A DNA stretch of 23,381 nt from Palsa-1400 sp036008545 (GTDB lineage: Bacteria > Verrucomicrobiota > Verrucomicrobiia > Limisphaerales > Palsa-1400), in contig DASYNM010000416.1 in the NCBI GenBank assembly GCA_036008545.1, forward strand, positions 1 through 23,381, written 5' to 3'. How positions within the stretch are numbered: the stretch's first letter is position 1; each line of letters begins with the position of its first letter. Positions 9,501 to 15,445 of the stretch are shown here, piece after piece. The notes under the pieces were generated by a model. The model was not told the origin of the DNA, ran no database searches, and saw only the letters and a program-made list of their open reading frames with translations. Made by a program: the position numbers and the translations under genes.

Positions 9501-10685
9501 GATGCCGCAGCCGATCTGGTTTATGATCTCATGCCGACCAATGCCGAGGCCATCACCGGAACGTCGGTGACCTACTCGGTTTCCACCTCAGGAAGCCTGC
9601 CCATTACTTACCAATGGACGATGGACGGCACGGTCGTAAGCGGGGCCACTGACTCGAGTTTGACCTTCACCACGCAATCGGGCGTGCATGTGATTGGAGT
9701 CAGCTTGACCAACGAATTGAGCGGCGGAGTCCCGGTCGTTAGCCCGTCGGCCACCCTGACGGGCGTGGCGTCTATCGCGCCTATCACGTTCACTAGCATC
9801 GGTACTAACGGTGCTGGTTGGGCACTCAATAATGGCCCTAGCCTTTCATCAGTGCCGTATTTCACGAACGATGTGCTGTATTTGACCGACGGTGTAGCTC
9901 AAGGCGAAGCCTCCGACGCGTATTATCCGATCGGACAGTACGTCGGCAGTTTCACCGCTTCCTACGTTTACACAGTGCATACCTACGCGATTCCCTCGGG
10001 GGACGGGGCTACATTTATGATCCAGGACGCCCCACTAGCCACCAATGCCGTAGGCGGAACCGCGGGAGCCATTGGGTTCTATGGCATCTCCAACAGCATG
10101 GCATTGGAGATGGATTTCTGGGGAAATGGATCCGGAAATGCATCCGAGGGCGTCGGCATAAACGCTGAAACAAACGGAATTACTTATGCCTTTGGCGGCG
10201 GGGATCTTTACGGATCTACAGGCAATATTACTCTGGATAGCGGCGACCCCATTCAGTTTAATTTGAGTTGGGCCAATGGAACCTTGGCGGTGAATATGGA
10301 GGACTTGAACACCTCTGCCAAATATTCCACCAACTACACCGTGGGGCCCCTTGTTCCCATCCTCGGAGCGAATCTGGCTTACGTCGGGTTTTCTGGCGCC
10401 AATGGCGACGCTAATTCCATCATGTGGATCAGCGACTTCGTGTTTAACCCGGGTGGGGTTGCGCCGCCGCCGGGCGTGACTCTGTCGGCCTCGAGCCAGA
10501 CGGCCACCTCGTTCGTGCTATCGTGGCCCACGTCTGATACCGGTTACACCCTGCAAGAGGCGGGTTCGCTGAATGGTACGTGGAGTGCTGGGCCCGCGCC
10601 CGTTGTGGTCGGATCGAGCAATACGGTCACCGTCACCCTCCCCGGTACCAGTACGGCTCAGTTTTATCGGCTTGTGAAGCCCTAG
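6549..10685 (+). CDS. Large exported protein with Ig-like, LamG/concanavalin-like and L-type-lectin-like domains
   Basis: A 1378-residue exported protein. It has a signal peptide (MKTSFLLKSS, hydrophobic VAVGLLLAAQ, cleavage near VQAQ) and a Thr/Ser/Asn/Gly-rich, Cys-poor composition typical of extracellular adhesins. Approximate layout: beta-rich N-terminal region 28-470 without a recognised family; Ig-like segments around 475-670 (YQWYAVTSGSVTNSIPGA); LamG/concanavalin-like domain 673-895 (AYWPLNEPSG, VAFDGKTAYVDIP, NWHLLVGVYDG, NLYVDGIAQGG, FDGNIAQCAIW); Ig-like segment 900-985 (YQWYVISTGNVSNTIPGA); another Ig-like segment 990-1070; L-type-lectin-like domain 1078-1302 (GDGATFMIQD, ALEMDFWGN, YVGFSGANG); C-terminal FN3-like module ending FYRLVKP. 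No PEP-CTERM, LPXTG or type IX tail is seen. A glycan-binding or surface role is inferred only. The expected Shine-Dalgarno position holds CCACCTCC instead. Confidence 0.88.
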   Translation: MKTSFLLKSSMVAVGLLLAAQTRVQAQFSPVPLTQSSYTDGVVVRSNYFPTVNEYAVWVGSGYNQSDTTYFEIGLYARHPGDFGYNSGVPIHGTVFTGQVGFTTNMQFIMPPDYTTNDDLVIVNGGTRGVNTNGTLTLTTPVSATSIALLAAGGNGGCTVIYTVNHTSGTAETGTYSVPDWFANGAFNAWGCDGRINNGGYANFQALSVNTGPPYMDALPIAISNASPVTSVTLNYTGTAQGVDNFFAVSTSTDGTHYVPAVVTGFQQKTIVAASTPFPVTATMANGTNIAVNPSTTWFEQGYDTNNPSDGLPPSGSIFTSASSSDTYQMGDYSTNNAVLIDSTHLSANITPVTPAVYTGLAFLTSGDNIASAVMSNTVVVQHQDGVNETNLLFIYDWTNSDAPEIAFTSSGDVNMGPRILTTATPSLFESFITVVDATAVTNIKVSYGQAPEANSESVIMAVSGATAGWGPFILAGPSPATQEWFPSQTATLSVDIAGGGTITSSWLVESNGTFVPLVNGTDANGSVISGADTTTLTITDLKTADGTNYEYSATSASGSQTSPTALIVINPGTPDAPTIFSQTPTASYVVLTNHPDITTFSVVTNGDTAPPVDYQWYAVTSGSVTNSIPGATASTYNNVDTNNVTLFCVLSNFVGQATSAPVSVTIVSTFGIDTKYASNILALNPIAYWPLNEPSGVIAFDRAGLHDGTYIGAAALNQPGIPNAGALVSNVSVAFDGKTAYVDIPSGKTDLNIKGPITIMQWVLTPVGGETGFPTSFGHSDNSYRLDVAPTAIPHFADAGPDVVSPNNINDGNWHLLVGVYDGVNQNLYVDGIAQGGQSPGEPPGNQIDLWIGGAPDYGTGRLFDGNIAQCAIWTNAFTAAQVQALYYAAELPPNNLTITPANPTVFVGRNVTLAATTTLGNPASSYQWYVISTGNVSNTIPGATDATYTLTGATADENGETIGVIAGNAYGSVTASVTLSVSDAAADLVYDLMPTNAEAITGTSVTYSVSTSGSLPITYQWTMDGTVVSGATDSSLTFTTQSGVHVIGVSLTNELSGGVPVVSPSATLTGVASIAPITFTSIGTNGAGWALNNGPSLSSVPYFTNDVLYLTDGVAQGEASDAYYPIGQYVGSFTASYVYTVHTYAIPSGDGATFMIQDAPLATNAVGGTAGAIGFYGISNSMALEMDFWGNGSGNASEGVGINAETNGITYAFGGGDLYGSTGNITLDSGDPIQFNLSWANGTLAVNMEDLNTSAKYSTNYTVGPLVPILGANLAYVGFSGANGDANSIMWISDFVFNPGGVAPPPGVTLSASSQTATSFVLSWPTSDTGYTLQEAGSLNGTWSAGPAPVVVGSSNTVTVTLPGTSTAQFYRLVKP

Positions 10686-10752
10686 TGGCCACGGTTTGAT
10701 GGCATGGGCGGGGCGGTTTGAAAATCGTTCCGAACAATGGCCATGTTCAAGA

Positions 10753-10793
10753 CAAGAGTGCCGGAAATAACATCCGGCACTCTTGAGCTTTTT
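10753..10793 (+). terminator. Rho-independent terminator of the exported protein gene
   Basis: A perfect 13-bp stem pairs 10753-10765 (CAAGAGTGCCGGA) with 10773-10785 across a 7-nt loop (AATAACA). It is followed by AGCTTTTT at 10786-10793. It lies 67 bp after the stop codon of the exported protein and points in its direction. The remaining 143 bp up to the convergent thyX-like stop at 10937 show no gene and no second clear terminator. Confidence 0.9.
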
Positions 10794-10936
10794 AGACCGG
10801 CGACTGATGGCTCATTTCTTCGAGGGCGCGGCAGCCATTAATCCCGGCGGCTTGGCGTGGGGAAGGCGGCCGGGAATGATTGATTTGTTTGGGGCCTTGG
10901 TTTCTCCCCCGACGGCGCTCGCATTATTTTTCACCC

Positions 10937-12325
10937 CTATTCCGGTTCGGCACTGCCTTCGAGGATCAATCCTTTCGTGGACGGGAAGCGCTGGTAGAAC
11001 AGGGCCAGGACATCGCGCAAATGCCTGGCATAGCGGAAGTGCGCGCCGACACCGGTGCGCAATTCGGCCTCGTAAATGAATTTGTCCGCCGTCGTCACAT
11101 GCTCAAAGGGAAACTCCGTTCCCAAGAGCGTCCAATAGATGTATGACGGATCGGCCTCGCGCAGACGCCGGGTCGCACTTTCGGTGGCGCGACGGCCAAT
11201 TTCCGCCCACGGCTGCAAGGCTGATCGTTTATCCTCATTCGCAGCCGGGACTTGATCAGACGCGAAGTAGAATCCTTGCGGAACTGGCGGACAATACTTC
11301 GTCCCGGTCCGATGCCGGTTCAGGTCCCGGATTTCCGCGAAGCCGATGGCGGACCAGCCGAAGCGCACGCTCGTGCGTTGCCAATTCGCACCGATGGGCG
11401 CGTAACGGTTGGTATGATAGGCCAGGTCGCGCGCCAGTTCCTCTGGCGAAACTCCCTCCGGCGCCATGACCGATAGGAACGGAGCACCGCTGGCATCGTG
11501 CGCGCCGGGCGCCGGCTTGCGCGCGCGCTCGACCAGCCGGGCAAATTCGGAGGCGATGGCTTGCTGAACTGGTTCAACGGCCCGGGCGTGCTTGAGCATG
11601 CGTGGAGCGGGAATTTCCAGTTCGCCCCGCAGCAACTCGCCCAGGCGTTGCGCCTCCGGCCATGTTTGCGAAAGCAGAAACTGGCAAAGGTTGACCCAGC
11701 CGCGCGCGGACATGATCAACATGACATTGGTCGCCGCTCCGACCGGCAGGAAATACCGGGCGCGATCGAAGGCGTAATTGCGCTTCATGCGCACGACCTT
11801 TTTCCGCGCGGCATCCGAAGTGTCATCGAGCAACGACTGTGGAATTCCCATCAAGGCCGGATTCGCGTTCGCCAGCTCCTCCCAAAAGGCCACGGATGAT
11901 TGATACGCGCGGTAACATTGTTCCATCAATTCCCGCCACTCGGAAACTTCGCGGATGCCCAGGGTCTCCGGCGCGATCAGGCCATCGACAGAGATTTTGA
12001 TATAGCGGGTCGATGATTCCTGCCCGCCGGCGGTCGGGCAAAGCGTCCAGATGTAGTAGGCCAGCCACATGGAAATGCCATCGATAAACATGGCCACCGG
12101 CACCATGTCGGCGATGGATTGGTGCCCGTAATCGACCATGCGGAAAATCGAATCGACCGATTTCTCCAGATTCTTCGGATCGATTTTGGATAGAATCGAT
12201 TCCAAGCCTTCATTGTTCCTGGAATAACGGGCGCCGCTGGCGGCCAGCAGTTCGGGCGTCAACGATGGGCGCTGGGCTTGCTCGGAAGCCTGGCTGGGGC
12301 GGATGGCAACTTGAGTGACTTTCAT
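10937..12325 (-). CDS. ThyX-family protein with two ThyX-like domains (FAD-dependent thymidylate synthase-like)
   Basis: 462 residues, about twice the usual ThyX length. ThyX makes dTMP from dUMP with methylene-THF, NADPH and FAD. The N-terminal domain (about 1-250) shows GHQSIADMVPVAMFIDGISMW at 67-87, where ThyX has H.S..EH...F.I.G.S. It then shows LCPTAGGQESSTRY at 95-108 and ARYFLPVGAATN...ARGWVNLCQFLLSQTWPEAQRL, matching the late ThyX motifs. The C-terminal domain (about 305-462) has FAEIRDLNRHRTGTKY at 329-344 and LLGTEFPFEHVTTADKF...ELRTGVGAHFRY. The canonical RHRxxSxNxxSxRY motif is incomplete in each half: domain 1 keeps S..RY but has LCP for RHR, while domain 2 keeps RHR but loses the rest. 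The ATG lies 5 nt after the stop of the glycosyltransferase gene, so the two are probably cotranscribed. Family membership is secure; catalytic activity is not. Confidence 0.85.
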   Translation of the reverse strand: MKVTQVAIRPSQASEQAQRPSLTPELLAASGARYSRNNEGLESILSKIDPKNLEKSVDSIFRMVDYGHQSIADMVPVAMFIDGISMWLAYYIWTLCPTAGGQESSTRYIKISVDGLIAPETLGIREVSEWRELMEQCYRAYQSSVAFWEELANANPALMGIPQSLLDDTSDAARKKVVRMKRNYAFDRARYFLPVGAATNVMLIMSARGWVNLCQFLLSQTWPEAQRLGELLRGELEIPAPRMLKHARAVEPVQQAIASEFARLVERARKPAPGAHDASGAPFLSVMAPEGVSPEELARDLAYHTNRYAPIGANWQRTSVRFGWSAIGFAEIRDLNRHRTGTKYCPPVPQGFYFASDQVPAANEDKRSALQPWAEIGRRATESATRRLREADPSYIYWTLLGTEFPFEHVTTADKFIYEAELRTGVGAHFRYARHLRDVLALFYQRFPSTKGLILEGSAEPE

Positions 12326-12330
12326 GGATG

Positions 12331-14928
12331 CTACGGCTTGGATGGTTTCTCCCGGTTCAATTTAATCAATCCGTTTTTCTTCGCGATATCGTCCAGTACG
12401 ACCGCGATTAATCGTTGCAAATCGTGGCGGTTGTGATTGACGTACCAGGCGAACATCGGGACGGTCAAGACCAGAAACCAGATCCACGGCAGCATGTGCC
12501 AGACAAACCCAATCACGACCAGCTCAAAGCCAAGCATCGAGCAGAGCGCAACTTTGGCCGAGAGCGACCAGGCAGTGCGCAAGCGGCATCGCAACATTTG
12601 TTTGCCTCCGGCGTGCGGCTCGACCACGGTCACCAATTGCAGATGCGACCAGCGGCTGCCGAGAATTTCGACATCGAAATCGCTCCAGCCGGCATCCGGT
12701 TTGGCTTCCCAACCATCCCGATCCAATCGGTCCAGTATGCGTCGGACAAAATCGAGGCGGTCCATTGTCGTATTGCACCAATATTCCACGTACTCGAGCG
12801 CCTCGGGGCGGTCTTGCATTGAGAGCGACTCCAGGCTTTCGACCGCTTTCTTGGGAGTAGGCCCAAAGTTAAGCCGGCCCTGGTAGCGCGCCCAGCCACG
12901 AACGATGGGTTGAAGGAAGAAGAGCAGCGCCACCATCGGTCGCGACCAGAAGCGGCGCTTGTTGCGCGGCAATGCCGCCTGCGCCCCGGCCACGGCACAC
13001 ACGCCAAGCGACAACGCGATGCTGGCCAGCGCCAGGGGCAAGAGCGAACGGAACGGCACCGAGAGCGCCAGCAACGGCAAGTTCACCAGCGCGTGATATT
13101 CCAGGCTTGTGCAAAACATCAGCGCCACGGCCGGTTCGGATTGATAGATGCTTTGAAAGAACCCCGTGCCGAACAGCCCGTGATAGATGATGGGCTTGCG
13201 GATGGTCAGGCCAAATTTGGACGCCGTGTAAATGCGCCCCTGCCACAGGCTGCCGCCAAAGGAGTTGAAGTATTCCGGGTGCCGCCGCACCAGCATCGCC
13301 TCAGCTTCGCCGTAACCGCTTTGCTGCCGCAGGTAAGCCCCCAACGTGGATCGGCGGTGATGCCAAACAAAAGCCGGCGGGCTGAAGCCGATGCGGTAAC
13401 CCCTTTCCTGCAAGCGCCAGCACACATCCACGTCGTCACCCGCCCGGTGAAAAATCGGATCAAACCCGCCGATCTCGACCAAGGCCCATCGGTAAAACGC
13501 CATGTTGCAGCCCGGAATATGTTCGGCCTGGCGATCCGTCAGCATAACGTGGGCGGGGCCGCCCGGCGAAACCATAACCGCCGCCGCCACCGCTGAATCA
13601 TCCGGCGGCAGGAAATTGTGCCCGCCCATGCCGACATACGTGGCTTTCAAAAGGTCGCTCACCAAATAATACAACCAATCCTCATCAGCGCGGCAGTCCG
13701 CGTCCGTAAACGCCACCACTTCACCGTCACCGGCAAAAAGGCCCGCGTTGCGCGCCACCGACAGACCCTGATGCGTTTGGGTCAGGGGGTGGAAGTTCTT
13801 GTAGTGTGAAATGACCTGCGGCGTAATATCCGTCGAACCGTCATTGACGACGATGACCTCGTAGGAGGGATAATGCAGCCGGCCAAGGGAATCCAGACAC
13901 GGTTGCAATGTCCGCCCGCCGTTGTAGCAGGCGACGATAACTGAGACCTTCGGATAGCGTTGCAGCGGGAAATAGGGCGCCTGGCCGAATTGCCGCCGCA
14001 CCACTTCGAAGGAGGGCTTGGGCTGGCGCGTGCTTGTTGTCAAACCAAAACTCCAATCAGGCACGTCGCGTCCGTCCTTGTGCCATTCGTCGGTCAGGCT
14101 GAACACCACAGCCCCGGCCAGGCCGGCGCGGAAAGCGGACTCGATCTGCCAGCCTAGTATCTCGCCCTGTTGCTCCTCGCCCTCGCGCAGGCTGTCAATT
14201 CCAATTTCCCCCAAGAGCAGCGGTTTGGATTCGGCCAGCATCTGCAAGCGGGCCAGGTAATTTTCAAAGGGCCGTTGCTGGTGGAGATAGACGTTGAAAC
14301 TAAGAAAATCGAAATTGCGCGGGCTCAGGAATTCCGTGGGCGGATAATTCCCGAAGGTGCAGAGGCACTCGGGGTCCACGCTCTTGGCTACCTCGACGAG
14401 TTCGTCCAAAAAATTTTCCACCGCGCCTGCTCCGCTCCAGCGCACGATGTCCGGCGGCATTTCGTTGACCACGCTGTAGGCAAAGACGGCCGGATGGCGG
14501 GCGCAGCTTTGCACCGCGGCTCGCACGGCGTCGCGAGCTTGTCCCTTAAACGCGGACGAATCCAGAAAGCAGAGGTGTTTGCTCCAAGGCACGTCGATGA
14601 GCAACTTCAGGCCATATTGCTGCGCAAGGTCCAACAGCCAGCGCGGCGGCACGTGATAGACGCGCAACACGTTGGCGCCCAAGCGGCGCGCCAGCTCGAA
14701 ATCTCGCTCAGTTTCAGGGCGTGCCAGGAATGGCTGGCCGTCTGCGCCTGGTCGAAATGGCCCGTAGGTGACGCCCTTGGCATAGAGCTTCGCCTCGCCC
14801 AGGCGAAAGAATTTCCCGCGCACCGCTGGTCGGGGCTGGGAAGCAAGCGTCGCTGGCGTCGTGGTGGGCATTGGATTGGTAAGAGGGTGCGCCGGTTCGC
14901 GCAGGTTGCGGGACGTCGGCTCAGTCAA
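12331..14928 (-). CDS. Fusion of a TIM-barrel glycoside hydrolase-like domain with a membrane GT2 glycosyltransferase
   Basis: 865 residues if started at the TTG at 14928 (numbering used here). An ATG at 14871 (residue 20) is an equally good start, since conserved sequence begins near residue 33 and neither has a strong Shine-Dalgarno. Residues 35-315 resemble clan GH-A (GH2/GH5-like) hydrolases: KGVTYGPFRP, LGANVLRVYHVPP, YSVVNEMPP with a likely acid/base Glu156, and LLLGEIGID with a likely nucleophile Glu241. Residues 326-560 form a GT2 domain: VSVIVACYNGG, VVNDGSTD, the DAD motif at 409-411, GCNMAFYR, and GDDVDVCWRLQERGY with the catalytic-base acidic cluster. Hydrophobic spans follow at about 598-655, 665-680 and 793-830, with a soluble domain between. 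A role in extracellular or cell-surface glycan synthesis with built-in trimming or transglycosylation is inferred. The gene heads a unit with the ThyX-like gene. Confidence 0.87.
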   Translation of the reverse strand: MTEPTSRNLREPAHPLTNPMPTTTPATLASQPRPAVRGKFFRLGEAKLYAKGVTYGPFRPGADGQPFLARPETERDFELARRLGANVLRVYHVPPRWLLDLAQQYGLKLLIDVPWSKHLCFLDSSAFKGQARDAVRAAVQSCARHPAVFAYSVVNEMPPDIVRWSGAGAVENFLDELVEVAKSVDPECLCTFGNYPPTEFLSPRNFDFLSFNVYLHQQRPFENYLARLQMLAESKPLLLGEIGIDSLREGEEQQGEILGWQIESAFRAGLAGAVVFSLTDEWHKDGRDVPDWSFGLTTSTRQPKPSFEVVRRQFGQAPYFPLQRYPKVSVIVACYNGGRTLQPCLDSLGRLHYPSYEVIVVNDGSTDITPQVISHYKNFHPLTQTHQGLSVARNAGLFAGDGEVVAFTDADCRADEDWLYYLVSDLLKATYVGMGGHNFLPPDDSAVAAAVMVSPGGPAHVMLTDRQAEHIPGCNMAFYRWALVEIGGFDPIFHRAGDDVDVCWRLQERGYRIGFSPPAFVWHHRRSTLGAYLRQQSGYGEAEAMLVRRHPEYFNSFGGSLWQGRIYTASKFGLTIRKPIIYHGLFGTGFFQSIYQSEPAVALMFCTSLEYHALVNLPLLALSVPFRSLLPLALASIALSLGVCAVAGAQAALPRNKRRFWSRPMVALLFFLQPIVRGWARYQGRLNFGPTPKKAVESLESLSMQDRPEALEYVEYWCNTTMDRLDFVRRILDRLDRDGWEAKPDAGWSDFDVEILGSRWSHLQLVTVVEPHAGGKQMLRCRLRTAWSLSAKVALCSMLGFELVVIGFVWHMLPWIWFLVLTVPMFAWYVNHNRHDLQRLIAVVLDDIAKKNGLIKLNREKPSKP

Positions 14929-15445
14929 ACATACTCTTGGGGCCCACGTGGTGGCCGGTCAAATCCGCTTGCGCCGCGCGCAAAAGCAATAGCTTTCATC
15001 GTGTTGTTTTGACGCGGCGGAGTGTGTCTCACTTCATCCCTTTCGTCAAATCCCAAGCGGCGGGCTTGAGTTGCACACGTGACTAACGATTTTTTAGAGG
15101 AACTCTTTGGTAGGGACGCCGCGCTGCTGTTGGGTATCAAGTCATGGGTAACACATGGCGGCTTCAGTCAAAGCTAGCTTTGAGGAAAAGAAGGGCGGGA
15201 GCAGACCCCCACGTTCCCTTCCTGGGAAATGTGTTACCGATGTCCTGATACTGTACAGCGCTGCGCCGACCGGACGCCGCAGCGCGGCGTCCCTACCAGC
15301 GACTTTGTCAAAAGCTGATTTGCGCCCTTTCAGCGTCGGCGGCAGGTTTCGCATGGTGGACTGGCTCGCCATCAACCTGAGGACGAGCTTTTTTTCTAAC
15401 CACGCCCACAAAATACGCTCATCGAAGCCCGCTGGCCGGGGAGCA
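14929..15445. other. 517-bp gene-free region upstream of the GH-GT2 fusion gene
   Basis: No believable gene was found on either strand. Positions 15109-15297 are filled by nested inverted repeats (listed separately). Positions 14929-15108 should contain the promoter of the fusion gene on the minus strand, but no confident -35/-10 pair was recognised. Positions 15298-15445 lie downstream of the ankyrin gene stop and show no clear terminator hairpin. Confidence 0.6.
15109..15297. repeat. Nested inverted repeats: REP-like outer arms around a MITE-like inner element
   Basis: The outer arms 15109-15127 and 15279-15297 are perfect 19-bp reverse complements (GGTAGGGACGCCGCGCTGC). The right one is part of a tight hairpin, GGACGCCGC-AGC-GCGGCGTCC, at 15272-15292. 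Inside lie inner arms 15134-15156 and 15229-15251, complementary at 20 of 23 positions with 10 perfect bases (GGTAACACAT / ATGTGTTACC). Between them is a perfect 16-bp palindrome, TCAAAGCTAGCTTTGA, at 15168-15183. The inner 118 bp look like the terminal inverted repeats of a decayed or miniature insertion sequence; the TGTTACC end is reminiscent of IS termini, from memory only. No transposase remnant is visible. Confidence 0.7.

Noticed and set aside
14170..15012. Plus-strand open frame of 280 codons opposite the GH-GT2 fusion gene
   Set aside because: Antisense shadow without recognisable motifs; runs into repeat-free upstream DNA.
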